Below are positions 12,197-20,832 of a stretch of DNA of 64,000 bases, piece by piece (positions within the stretch are counted from its first letter, which is position 1; each line of letters opens with the position of its first letter). The notes under the pieces are model-generated. The model had not been told where the DNA came from and did no database searches. It worked only from the letters and a program-made list of their open reading frames with translations. Origin of the DNA: Methylocella sp. (GTDB lineage: Bacteria; Pseudomonadota; Alphaproteobacteria; Rhizobiales; Beijerinckiaceae); the NCBI GenBank assembly GCA_037200525.1, contig JBBCGG010000001.1, forward strand, positions 3,712,501 to 3,776,500, given 5' to 3'. The position numbers and the translations under genes were made by a program.

Positions 12197-12517
12197 CTAG
12201 CCTTGGCGATCCGGCGTCGTGACGATCAGTCCATCAAGCTCCGCCGCGATCTTGATCTGGCAGCATAGACGCGAGTTAGGCTGCACCTTATAGGCGAAAT
12301 CCAACATGTCTTCTTCTTGATCGCTGGCCTTGCCGGTCAAGCTGACCCACGCCTCATCGACATAGACATGGCAGGTGGCGCAGGCGCAACCGCCGCCGCA
12401 TTCAGCGGCGATCTCCGGAATTGCGTTGCGAATGGCGGCCTCCATAACGGTCGCGCCGACTTCGCCATCAACTGTCCGGGCTTCGCCCGAAGAGTCTACA
12501 AAAGTAATCTTTGGCAT
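12197..12517 (-). CDS. 2Fe-2S ferredoxin, adrenodoxin type
   Basis: Small one-electron carrier of 106 residues. The cluster ligands are visible as C-x5-C-x2-C in ECGGGCACATC and a fourth Cys in SRLCCQI. The pattern fits the ISC/adrenodoxin-type vertebrate-like family, which works in Fe-S assembly or with P450s and oxygenases, rather than the plant type. It is immediately upstream of the ferredoxin-NADP reductase gene on the same strand with a 200-base gap. The start ATG at 12517 is unambiguous (MPKITFVDSSGEART). Confidence 0.95.
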   Translation of the reverse strand: MPKITFVDSSGEARTVDGEVGATVMEAAIRNAIPEIAAECGGGCACATCHVYVDEAWVSLTGKASDQEEDMLDFAYKVQPNSRLCCQIKIAAELDGLIVTTPDRQG

Positions 12518-12725
12518 GGATCTCGCTTAAACTCTATTATAGAGGGCCGCCGGGGCGAACCCAAATGATTAGCCAACCCGAGATTTGGGGGAGCCAGATG
12601 TTTTGGCCTCGAACAAGGCCTTCCAGCTTTGATGACACATGGCCGAAGTTCGGAGATCCTGCAAGTGAGTAAAATTGCGGTAAGGAATGCCCAGCGATTT
12701 TGTCGCGTTTTGGCTAGCCTCGGGT

Positions 12726-13112
12726 TTATTTGCCCAAATATTTTGTGAAAAACAAATCAATCGCGCCCGAAACATCTACAATGGAGGCCGCGAGATCGGC
12801 CAAAGCAAGATCCACCGCGTCGTTTGTATCCGCAGCGCCCATTTCGAGATTTTCCGCCGCGGCGGCGACCTGCGCGGCCCCGATCGCCAGCGCCGACCCC
12901 TTCAACAAATGCGCAAAACCGGCCGTTTTGGCGGGCGCGAGGTTCCTGGACTTTTGCAATTCCTGCAAAATCTCCTCCGCTTGCGCCCGAAATGCGGCCA
13001 AGAGCTCATATTGAAGGTCGGCGTCGCCGAAAGTCTGCCGCGTCAGATATGCGAAATCGAGCGCCAAACCTTGCGCCTCGCCGCGCTGATGAGAACTCTG
13101 CGGGCCTGTCAC
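12726..13112 (-). CDS. Orphan Hpt phosphotransfer protein
   Basis: Histidine phosphotransfer protein of 128 residues, almost entirely one four-helix Hpt domain. The phospho-accepting His lies in FAHLLKGSALAIGA, the typical AHxLKGSA context, around residue 68. There is no kinase or receiver domain in the gene or next to it, so its partners must be encoded elsewhere. It starts at a GTG (13112), with GAGG ten bases upstream. It is divergent from the giant polar-growth gene, and a CtrA-type box sits between them. A role in a cell-cycle phosphorelay is an inference from position. It is too unlike ChpT to be that protein. Confidence 0.88.
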   Translation of the reverse strand: MTGPQSSHQRGEAQGLALDFAYLTRQTFGDADLQYELLAAFRAQAEEILQELQKSRNLAPAKTAGFAHLLKGSALAIGAAQVAAAAENLEMGAADTNDAVDLALADLAASIVDVSGAIDLFFTKYLGK

Positions 13113-13279
13113 GTCGAATGCGCCTCATTAGGTTCCTCGCGCTGATGCGCGGCCATATGCATCGGACTGGATCTTTGCCCAGTAAAGCATCGCTGGCCAA
13201 AGTTAAGATTGCATGGCCGCAAAAAGACCTCCTCCTATCTCGAAACGATTAGGACCGCGCGCCATAATCTGCTCATGCA

Positions 13280-13313
13280 TTCATCTTAAAGTGAGACCGA
13301 CGTTTAAGATGAA
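13280..13313. repeat. Perfect 11-bp inverted repeat (candidate operator)
   Basis: The arms TTCATCTTAAA (13280-13290) and TTTAAGATGAA (13303-13313) are exact reverse complements separated by 12 bases. There is no U-tract and no gene end nearby, so it looks like a regulator site rather than a terminator. Confidence 0.6.
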
Positions 13314-13319
13314 ATGGCG

Positions 13320-13334
13320 TTAACGATGTTTTAA
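13320..13334 (+). promoter_or_regulatory. CtrA-type binding box TTAA-N7-TTAA
   Basis: The sequence TTAACGATGTTTTAA matches the full consensus of the alphaproteobacterial cell-cycle regulator CtrA. It lies 135 bases before the start of the polar-growth gene and 207 bases before hpt. A perfect match can occur by chance in AT-rich DNA, but the gene context supports it. Confidence 0.55.
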
Positions 13335-13469
13335 GAAGGCCTTCGCGCTTGGGTTTGAATCCGTCCCCCCAGGTTGTAAAGTAAGAATTGGTTAATAGTT
13401 CCGCCTGCGGCTGCGCCGCTGTGTATTCGCGCTGATGCGCGTTCGCGAACGATTATGAAGAGGCACCGG

Positions 13470-16400
13470 ATGGCGAGTTCCCCCAAAAATCAAGATCCCG
13501 CAGCCGCGGCGCTCTTGGCCATCGAAGAGGCGTTGAACCTCCGAAACGAAATTGCCGACGCATTCCCCGCTCCTGGCGGCAAAGGCGGCGAAAACGCAAA
13601 AGATCAGCCCTCGCCGAAGCGCGAGCCCCGGTTGCCCTCAACCAGCGAAGATCAATTATTCGGTCCGGCGCGGGCGAGCGCCGCCGATGCGCGCGACGCC
13701 GAACGCTTCGGCCTGCTGGGGCGCGGGACGCAGCCGGCCAACGACGATCGTCATTCCGCCGGCGAACTCCTGCGAGCCTTCCAAGCTCGCTCCAGCCGCG
13801 TCCCGATGATTGTGGCGGCCTTGTGTTCCGGCCTCTGGATAGCCTTCACCGTCGGCTATCTTCTGACCAACCGCGAACAACTATTCAGCGCTCCCGGCTC
13901 CGCCCTGCCGGCGGCCGCGCTGTATTTTCTGGCCATCGCCGGCCCGGTCGTTTTCTTCCTTATCACCGCGACGATGGTTCGGCGCGCGCAGGAAATGCGG
14001 CTCACCGCCCGCTCCATGTCCGAAGTCGCCATCCGCCTCGCCGAGCCCGAGACCATCGCCACCGAGCAGATGGTGACGCTGTCCCAGGCCATTCGACGCG
14101 AAGTCGCCTCAATGGGCGATGGCATCGAGCGGGCGCTGGCGCGCGCCGGCGAGCTCGAGACGCTGGTCCGATCCGAAGTCTCAAATTTAGAGCGGTCTTA
14201 TTCGGATAACGAGCGCCGCGTACGCTCACTGATCGATGAATTGGCCTCGGAGCGCGAATCCATTCTGACCAACGCCGATCGCGTGCGCGGGGCCATCTCG
14301 CTCGCTCACGACAGCGTTGCTCGCGATCTCGAAACTGCATCGTCCCGGTTCGCCGAAAATGTCGGCGAAGCCGCCGGACGCGTCACAGCTTCGCTCAACG
14401 CCAAGGGCGAGGAAATCAAATCCGCCTTGAACATCGGCCGCGACGATATCGTCGGTCAACTGTCCAGTCACGGAAGCGAACTTCTTGGCCGGCTCACCCA
14501 AACGGGACAGGAGGCGACCGCCAACATCACGCAAGCCAGCAACGGCGTTGCGCAAACGCTCGACCTACGTCTCGCCGAAATGGACGAGCGTTTCAAGAAC
14601 GCGCGTGAGGCTCTCTCCGCCGACATTGGAATGCGCAGCGACGCGCTCGCGCAGCGTCTCGACGCGACCAGCGCTTCGATCGCCGACACGATTTCCACGC
14701 GCGGAGAAACGCTCGCGAAGCGCCTCGCGGAGACGGGCGATCGGCTGCATGAGGTCGTCGCGGTTCAAGGCAATGCCTTGCATGATGGTTTGGCCGAAAT
14801 GAGCGAACGCTTCGGCAATCTGATCGAGGACCGCACCAACGCGGCGCGCGGCGTCCTAGACGATTCGAGCAAGACGATCGTCACGCTCTTCGAAGACGGC
14901 CATGCGCGAATCCAATCCCAATTCGAACGCCACGGCGGCGAGTTGCAACAGAGCTTCACCGCGACCGCCGAAGCAACGGCGGCGGCGCTCACCAGTCATA
15001 CCGAAGCCTTGCACGAGCGGGTGGCCGCAGCGCTCGATGAGACGCTCAAGGCGTTGACGCATCATTCCGACCGTTTGCACGGGCATTTGGATCTAACGGC
15101 GCAAGACACCGTCGCCGCCTTCGTCGGACAAACGGAAGCGCTCAACGGGCAGCTCTCTTCCGTCCTCGCCGGGACGCTCGCCGCGCTGAACGATCACTCT
15201 TCGCTGATGAGCGAGCGGCTCGAAGCTGCGTCGGAACATGCGGCGGTCGACTTTGCTGGCCGCTCCGAAGCGCTGCACGAGCGCTTGGCTGCGACGATCG
15301 AAGAGACGCTTGGCGCTTTGGCGAACCACTCGGAACAGATCAGCGAGCGCCTAGAAACGTCGGCGCAACATTCCGTCTCGGTTCTCGCCGACCACGCCGA
15401 CGGGCTGCAGTCGCGTCTGACGTCGACGCTGGAAGCCTTGACCAATCATTCTGCACAGATCGGCGAGCGCCTTGAGGCGACGGCGCAGCATTCCGCCGGC
15501 GCCTTCGCCACGCAAACCGAGTCGTTGCACGAGCGCCTGAACTCGACGCTCAATGAAACCCTCGGAGCCCTGGCGAGCCATTCGGAAACAATGAGCGAGC
15601 GCCTTGAGGCGACTGCACAGCATTCCGTCGACGCCTTTGCCGGCCAGACCGACGCGCTGCATCAACGCCTGAATTCGACCCTCAGCGAAACGCTCGAAGC
15701 CTTGACGCGTCATTCCGAGGAGATGAGCGCGCGCCTTGAGGCGACAGCGCGCCTATCGGCGGATTCCCTGACCAGTCCGATCGAAGGGTTGCACGAGCGC
15801 TTGACCGCGACCCTCAGCGCCCTGAGCAATCACTCAGAACAGGTCAGCGAGCGCCTTGACGCGACGGCTTATCATTCCGTGGAGGCCTTTACCGGCCAGA
15901 CGGAAGCGCTGCATCAACTCCTGAACTCGACCCTCAACGAGACGCTCGAAGCCTTGACGCGTCATTCCGAGGAGATGAGCGCGCGCCTTGAGGCGACGTC
16001 GCGCCAATCGGCCGATTCCCTCACCACTCCGATCGAGAGCTTGCAGGAGCGCTTGAGCGCGACCCTCGGCGCTCTGCGCGATCACTCCGAACAGGTCAGC
16101 GAGCGCCTTGAGGCGACCGCTTATCATTCCGTGGAGGCCTTCACCGGCCAGACGGAAGCGCTGCATCAGCGTCTGAACTCGACCCTCAACGAAACGCTCG
16201 AAGCCTTGACGCGTCATTCCGAGGAGATGAGCGCCCGCCTTGAGGCGACAACGCGCCAATCGGCCGATTCCCTCACCGCCCCGATCGAGACCTTGCACGA
16301 GCGCCTGACGGCGACTCTGCGCGAGACGCTTGATGCGCTGACCACGCATTCGAACCAGATCAGCGAACGCCTTGAGGCGACTGCCGAACACTCCGTCGGC

Positions 16401-19400
16401 GCTCTGACGAGCCAGACGGAAGGATTGCATCAGCGTCTGGATGCGACTCTGCGCGAGACGCTCGATGCGCTGACGAGTCATTCCAGCCAGATGAGCGAAC
16501 GCCTCGAGGCGACCGCCGAGCACTCCGTCGGCGCTCTGACGAGTCAGACGGAGGGGTTGCATCAGCGTCTGGACGCGACCCTGCGCGAGACGCTCGACGC
16601 GCTGACGAGTCATTCCAGCCAGATGAGCGAACGGCTCGACGCATCGGTCGGAGAAACGCTCGGCGCCTTGACCAGCCATTCGGAAACAATGAGCGAGCGC
16701 ATGGAGGCGACCGCCCAGCATTCCGTAGTCGCCCTCGCCGATCATACGGAAACGCTGCAATCCCGCTTGGCGGCCACCCTCGGCGAAACCCTTGGCGTTC
16801 TGTCCGGCTACTCCGAGCAGTTGAGCGCGCGCCTCGACTCGACGGCGCGGCAATCTCTTGCCGCCTTCACAGACCATACGGGCGGTCTGCAGGAGCGGCT
16901 GACTTTGATGCTGGGCGAGGCTTTCGGCGCATTGTCGAGCCACGCCAATGAGATGAGCGAGCAGCTTGTGACCAGGAGCCATGAGGCGGTGTTGGCTTTC
17001 GCTGGCCAGACCGAAGCGTTGCAAGAGAGCTTCGACGCCACGGCGCAACAGGCGGTCGCCGCGATCGGCTACCACGCCAATGACCTCAATGACCGGTTCA
17101 CGGAAACCGCCAGCGAGGCGATCAACGCGATCGCGACGCATAGCGACCGGATCAATGAAGCGCTCTCCGATCGCCTCTTGATGTTCGAGGAGACTTTTAT
17201 CGGACAGGGCGGCGCCGTCACGCATAGCATCAGCGACCAGACCGAACGCTTCACCGCGACCCTCGCGGACCGCATCGGCTCGATCGAACATACGCTTACC
17301 GTTCACGGCGGCGATCTCAATGAAAAGCTTGCTCTGCGGGCGGAGGAGACCGCGGCGGCTTTGGAGGCGCGGATCGACGCCTTTGAAATGCGCACGGCCG
17401 CCAAGTCGCAGGAGATCGGCCAGGCGCTCGACGCGCTCGTCAGCCGCATCGACGAGGGCCTCGACTCGCACGCAACATCGCTCAACGAGACTCTCAGCGC
17501 GCGGGCTGGCGACATCGCCAGAGTTTTGAGCGAAGGAGGCCATGACGTCATCCGCGCGCTCGACGAGAAAGCCGCGGAAATTGGCGACATTCTCACGACG
17601 CGCTCGACAACGCTCACCGAAACTCTCGCCGGCAAGGCCAGCGAGATCAACGCGGCGCTCGGCGGACAAGCAAGCGCAATCGCAAACACCTTGGACAGCC
17701 GCATCACGGAGTTCGAAGACCGCGTCGTTGGCCGTCTCGACGCAGTTTCGGGGGAGCTCGACGCGCGAGGCCGCACCGTCGCCGACAATATCGCGGCTCG
17801 GACCAGCGAAATCGATCAGACCCTCGGCCTCCATGCCGGCAATATCAACGCGGCGCTTGATCGCGAGGCGGGCCATCTCGCCGAAATCCTTTCCGGCCGC
17901 GCCGCAGACATCAAGGAAATGGTTTCGCAGGCGACGGAGGACCTCGATGCGACCTTGGCAGGACGCGCGGGCCAGATCGGCGATACGCTCGCCGAGCGGG
18001 TCAATCAGATCAGCATGACTTTGGCGGGCCGGCTCGGCGAACTGGAAAGCGCGCTCGGCGGTCCCGCACAGGAGCTGCAAATCGCGCTGACGGAACGGGC
18101 GAAGGATCTGCGCGAGCTTTTCGATACGCGCGGCCAAAACCTTATCGCAACGCTATCGGCGCGCGGCAACGAGATCGCCGAGGAAATGACCAATGTCGGC
18201 GATCTCGTCACGCAAACCATCGAGAATCGCGGGGCGGCGATCACGCAACACCTCGGCGCCAAGCAAAATGAACTCACATCGGCGATCGATCGCTCCTCGG
18301 CCCGTCTGCGCTCCTCTGTGGAGGCCGGAGCCGCCGAATCGATAAATGCGCTCGTCGACGCTAACGCCAAATTGGGCGCCGAGATGACCGACGTAATCGC
18401 ACGTCTCGTCAGCAGCAGCTCATCCTTGCAAGACGCGATCGGCTCCGCCGGCTCGAACCTCGTCGCCGTGGAGCTTGCGTTGAGCGACCGCATGGATGAT
18501 TTCCGGTCGTTGCTCGGCAATGTCACCGGGGAAGTCGATCGCCTCAATAAAACCGCCGGAGACACCCTTTCCGAAGCCGGCAACCTTGCTGAAACAATAG
18601 CCCGTCAAGGCGAAGGCCTTAGCGCTTCGGCTGGCGAGCTGGTCAGATCGCAGAGCGAACTTGACCAAACGCTGGAGGCTCGCCGCGCATCGCTCGAGAC
18701 GCTGCTGCGCAGCATCAAGGATCGCCGCGACGACTTTGAAAGCGTGATTGGCTCGTTCACCGGCTTGGTCGAGGAAGCGTTCCACAACGCTGAAGGCCGC
18801 GCCCGCGATATCGGCTCCTATTTGGCCGAAACCTCGCAATCGGCCAGCGGAACCATTGACCGGCAATTCGCGGACCTGCGCTCCAACATTGGAGAAGAAC
18901 GCGAACGTACGGCGGCGGCGGTGCGCGCAGCGTGCGAACAGGCCAACGCCGAAATCGACGGCATCTTTGGCCAAACCTCGCAACGCTTCCAATCGGCGGC
19001 CTCAGAGCTGCGTCAGATGTCGCGCGAGATTCAGAACGAACTCTCGGCGACGAGGGAGGCGCTGCGCGCGAGCGTCGCTGAATTGCCGCAGGAAACTGCG
19101 CAGCAAGCAGCCTCGATGCGCAGAATCGTCGCCGATCAGATCAAGGCGCTCGAGGAATTGAGCGAGATCGTGACCCGCTCCGGCCGCTCGTTTGACGTCT
19201 CCGCCCCGCTCGCAACGGCCACAGAACGCGCTGCGCCGCCGGTGCCTGCGCGGCGGCTGGAGCAGCCTCGCTCGGCTGAGCCGGAACGCGCCCCCTTAGG
19301 GTCAGCGGCGATCGAACCGCGCCGTCCCCGGCCGCCGACGCCTGCTCCTAGCCGTGCGAGCGCACCGACGACAGAGCGCGGCGGCTGGCTCTCCGATCTT

Positions 19401-19817
19401 CTCGCCCGCGCTTCGACCGAGGAGCCGGCCCCCGCTCGAGAGCCCGCAAAAGAAATCGAAGCGAAAACGCCGCTGGCGCCCCAGCCGCTTGACGCGATCT
19501 CCCTCGACGTCGCCCGGATGATTGATCCAAACGCCGCCGCAGAGGCCTGGGAGCGTTATCGTCGCGGCGAGCCTAACGCCTTCTCGCGGCGGATCTATAT
19601 CGGCCGCGGCCTGCAGACTTTCGACGAGGTGCGCCGCCGCTATCGGCTCGATCCCGAATTCCACGCGACGATCGACCGCTATGTGCAAGAGTTCGAACGC
19701 CTCCTCGCGGAGCTGAACCGCGACAGCCCGGACGATGCGGCGACGCGGACCTATCTCACCTCCGAGACCGGCAAGGTCTATACGATGCTCGCCCACGCCT
19801 CGGGTCGGCTGGGATAG
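13470..19817 (+). CDS. gpr: Giant coiled-coil polar growth protein, GPR/RgsE-like
   Basis: Membrane-anchored protein of 2,115 residues, close to the length and layout of the Growth Pole Ring protein of Agrobacterium (RgsE in Sinorhizobium), a TipN-related factor that forms a ring at the growing pole. Residues 1-105 look disordered. Two membrane helices lie near 111-133 and 144-169. The rest is almost continuous helix. From about residue 505 to 1180 it is built of 44- and 40-residue repeats (four 11-residue units each), with motifs like HSEQVSERLEATAxHSVEAF and LHQRLNSTLNETLEAL. A Pro-rich linker (about 1910-2000) precedes a conserved C-terminal domain (IDPNAAAEAWERYRRGE). I start at the ATG at 13470, which has GAAGAGG upstream; an ATG at 13455 is also in frame. 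The GPR assignment rests on architecture and length. Confidence 0.85.
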   Translation: MASSPKNQDPAAAALLAIEEALNLRNEIADAFPAPGGKGGENAKDQPSPKREPRLPSTSEDQLFGPARASAADARDAERFGLLGRGTQPANDDRHSAGELLRAFQARSSRVPMIVAALCSGLWIAFTVGYLLTNREQLFSAPGSALPAAALYFLAIAGPVVFFLITATMVRRAQEMRLTARSMSEVAIRLAEPETIATEQMVTLSQAIRREVASMGDGIERALARAGELETLVRSEVSNLERSYSDNERRVRSLIDELASERESILTNADRVRGAISLAHDSVARDLETASSRFAENVGEAAGRVTASLNAKGEEIKSALNIGRDDIVGQLSSHGSELLGRLTQTGQEATANITQASNGVAQTLDLRLAEMDERFKNAREALSADIGMRSDALAQRLDATSASIADTISTRGETLAKRLAETGDRLHEVVAVQGNALHDGLAEMSERFGNLIEDRTNAARGVLDDSSKTIVTLFEDGHARIQSQFERHGGELQQSFTATAEATAAALTSHTEALHERVAAALDETLKALTHHSDRLHGHLDLTAQDTVAAFVGQTEALNGQLSSVLAGTLAALNDHSSLMSERLEAASEHAAVDFAGRSEALHERLAATIEETLGALANHSEQISERLETSAQHSVSVLADHADGLQSRLTSTLEALTNHSAQIGERLEATAQHSAGAFATQTESLHERLNSTLNETLGALASHSETMSERLEATAQHSVDAFAGQTDALHQRLNSTLSETLEALTRHSEEMSARLEATARLSADSLTSPIEGLHERLTATLSALSNHSEQVSERLDATAYHSVEAFTGQTEALHQLLNSTLNETLEALTRHSEEMSARLEATSRQSADSLTTPIESLQERLSATLGALRDHSEQVSERLEATAYHSVEAFTGQTEALHQRLNSTLNETLEALTRHSEEMSARLEATTRQSADSLTAPIETLHERLTATLRETLDALTTHSNQISERLEATAEHSVGALTSQTEGLHQRLDATLRETLDALTSHSSQMSERLEATAEHSVGALTSQTEGLHQRLDATLRETLDALTSHSSQMSERLDASVGETLGALTSHSETMSERMEATAQHSVVALADHTETLQSRLAATLGETLGVLSGYSEQLSARLDSTARQSLAAFTDHTGGLQERLTLMLGEAFGALSSHANEMSEQLVTRSHEAVLAFAGQTEALQESFDATAQQAVAAIGYHANDLNDRFTETASEAINAIATHSDRINEALSDRLLMFEETFIGQGGAVTHSISDQTERFTATLADRIGSIEHTLTVHGGDLNEKLALRAEETAAALEARIDAFEMRTAAKSQEIGQALDALVSRIDEGLDSHATSLNETLSARAGDIARVLSEGGHDVIRALDEKAAEIGDILTTRSTTLTETLAGKASEINAALGGQASAIANTLDSRITEFEDRVVGRLDAVSGELDARGRTVADNIAARTSEIDQTLGLHAGNINAALDREAGHLAEILSGRAADIKEMVSQATEDLDATLAGRAGQIGDTLAERVNQISMTLAGRLGELESALGGPAQELQIALTERAKDLRELFDTRGQNLIATLSARGNEIAEEMTNVGDLVTQTIENRGAAITQHLGAKQNELTSAIDRSSARLRSSVEAGAAESINALVDANAKLGAEMTDVIARLVSSSSSLQDAIGSAGSNLVAVELALSDRMDDFRSLLGNVTGEVDRLNKTAGDTLSEAGNLAETIARQGEGLSASAGELVRSQSELDQTLEARRASLETLLRSIKDRRDDFESVIGSFTGLVEEAFHNAEGRARDIGSYLAETSQSASGTIDRQFADLRSNIGEERERTAAAVRAACEQANAEIDGIFGQTSQRFQSAASELRQMSREIQNELSATREALRASVAELPQETAQQAASMRRIVADQIKALEELSEIVTRSGRSFDVSAPLATATERAAPPVPARRLEQPRSAEPERAPLGSAAIEPRRPRPPTPAPSRASAPTTERGGWLSDLLARASTEEPAPAREPAKEIEAKTPLAPQPLDAISLDVARMIDPNAAAEAWERYRRGEPNAFSRRIYIGRGLQTFDEVRRRYRLDPEFHATIDRYVQEFERLLAELNRDSPDDAATRTYLTSETGKVYTMLAHASGRLG
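14985..16995 (+). repeat. Coding tandem repeats of 132 and 120 bp inside the giant gene
   Basis: Direct repeats in frame encode the 44- and 40-residue helical units. Copies starting at 15871 and 16123 are near-identical and lie 252 bp apart (one 44- plus one 40-residue unit). Copies at 16391 and 16523 are near-identical and lie 132 bp apart. Such similarity at DNA level suggests recent unit duplication or gene conversion. The edges of the array are approximate. Confidence 0.85.
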
Positions 19818-19831
19818 AGAAAACAATCGAG

Positions 19832-19859
19832 GAGCGCGCGATGAAATCGTCGCGCGCTC
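19832..19859 (-). terminator. Hairpin terminator between the giant gene and rnpB, possibly bidirectional
   Basis: A perfect 10-bp stem (GAGCGCGCGA at 19832-19841 pairing with 19850-19859) has an 8-base loop. Read on the minus strand, after rnpB, it is followed by a T-rich run (TTGTTTTC). It also lies 15 bases after the stop of the plus-strand gene, so it may serve both. Confidence 0.65.
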
Positions 19860-19883
19860 AAACCACCGCAGCGGTTGATGAAA

Positions 19884-20271
19884 GTTGCCAGCCGGCCTGT
19901 AAGCCGGGTTCTGTATGGCGCGCGGAAAAACCGCGCGCGTGACGGCCATTCCTCTGGGACGGCCGTTGCCGGCCGCCTCGAGCAACCAACCCGGGCGACA
20001 ATCCAGAGACGGATCTAAGGCTCAAGAACCTTGCGTCGCCCCTATTCGGTCTTGCTCCCGGTGGGGCTTGCCGTGCCGCCCATGTCGCCATGCGCGCGGT
20101 GCGCTCTTACCGCACCGTTTCACCCTTGCCTCTTGGCCTAAGCCGCAAGGCGGTTTGTTTTCTGTGGCGCTTTCCCTGGGGTCGCCCCCGCCGGACGTTA
20201 TCCGGCACCGTGTCTCTGTGGAGCCCGGACTTTCCTCCGCCGTAAGGCGGCGGCCATCCGGCCGGCTGGCC
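19884..20271 (-). ncRNA. rnpB: RNase P RNA
   Basis: Catalytic RNA of ribonuclease P, which matures tRNA 5' ends. On the minus strand the 5' P1 strand GCCAGCCGGCC pairs perfectly with GGCCGGCTGGC at the 3' end. The conserved core GAGGAAAGTCCGGGCTCC follows the 5' side, then AGAGACACGGTGCCGGATAA-type sequence, GGGTGAAACGGTGCGGTAAGAG, and near the 3' end ACAGAACCCGGCTTA. The length of about 390 is normal for alphaproteobacteria. The exact ends are estimated from P1 and from the promoter. It is convergent with the giant polar-growth gene. Confidence 0.95.
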
Positions 20272-20276
20272 TCCGC

Positions 20277-20305
20277 GACATAGGCGCGAAGCAGAAGGGC
20301 GTCAA
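20277..20305 (-). promoter_or_regulatory. Sigma-70 type promoter of rnpB
   Basis: On the minus strand, TTGACG (20305-20300) and TATGTC (20282-20277) are separated by exactly 17 bases. They lie about six bases before the predicted 5' end of RNase P RNA. Confidence 0.75.
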
Positions 20306-20505
20306 TCCTCCAAATGATCGAGGCCTTCAGGAAAGCGCCGGCGTCGCGGGGCAAATGCGCCCTGCGGCGATGGCGACTCGCATTTGTGGTGGAAAAGCCG
20401 CAGTGAAAGGAAATGCTAACTTAAAAAAACGTTGAGACTTGACCCCACGCGACGGCTAAGGTGTTTGACCCGATGGGGTATGGAGAAGCAATGCTAGGAT
20501 TAAGC

Positions 20506-20832
20506 ATGAAGAAGATTTTCTCTTTGGCGGCAGTTGTCGGCGCAGGCCTGACGCTTGCGGGATGCGGTTATACGCCTGAAGAGCGCGCTGGAAGCGGCGC
20601 TGCTATCGGCGGAGCAACAGGCGCGGCAATCGGCGCGGCCTCGGGCGGCGGCGTCGCCGGCACGCTCGTCGGCGGCGCGCTCGGCGCTGCGACTGGAGCG
20701 ATCGTCGGCGCTAATACGCGCCCGCCGCCGCCACCCCCGCCGCCAGGCTATTACCCGCCCCCGCCGCGTTGCGCGCAATTCGTCTATGACCCCTATGGCA
20801 ACCCACATTGCACAGCGTATTACGGCTATTGA
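20506..20832 (+). CDS. Glycine-zipper lipoprotein
   Basis: Small lipoprotein of 108 residues. The signal peptide MKKIFSLAAVVGAGLTLAGC ends in the lipobox LAGC, so the mature protein is lipid-modified and probably sits in the outer membrane. Gly/Ala repeats (GAAIGGATGAAIGAASGGG) form a glycine zipper as in OsmB/SlyB-like proteins. A proline run follows, with a tail containing YDPYGNPHC. I chose the ATG at 20506 because it opens the signal peptide and AGGA lies upstream. The stop overlaps the likely TTG start of the amidase gene. The function is unknown beyond envelope association. Confidence 0.85.
   Translation: MKKIFSLAAVVGAGLTLAGCGYTPEERAGSGAAIGGATGAAIGAASGGGVAGTLVGGALGAATGAIVGANTRPPPPPPPPGYYPPPPRCAQFVYDPYGNPHCTAYYGY

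Larger units (their letters stand above)
13113..13469. promoter_or_regulatory. Shared regulatory region between hpt and the giant polar-growth gene
   Basis: This 357-base AT-rich gap separates two divergent genes and holds no gene. It contains an 11-bp perfect inverted repeat at 13280-13313, a TTAA-N7-TTAA box at 13320-13334, and further TTAA half-sites such as the one near 13392. A ribosome site GAAGAGG precedes the ATG at 13470. I cannot define a clear -35/-10 pair. Confidence 0.6.

Noticed and set aside
12569-12775. A 68-codon minus-strand frame between ferredoxin and hpt
   Set aside because: It overlaps the hpt 3' end and has no recognisable features or ribosome site.
14985-16995. Regular repeats considered as a CRISPR array or satellite
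   Set aside because: Period is 132 or 120 bp, in frame with a protein, with no unique spacers or cas genes.
15834-18137. A 767-codon open frame on the minus strand inside the giant gene
   Set aside because: It mirrors the repeats of the plus-strand gene in GC-rich DNA, has Arg-rich composition and no family features.
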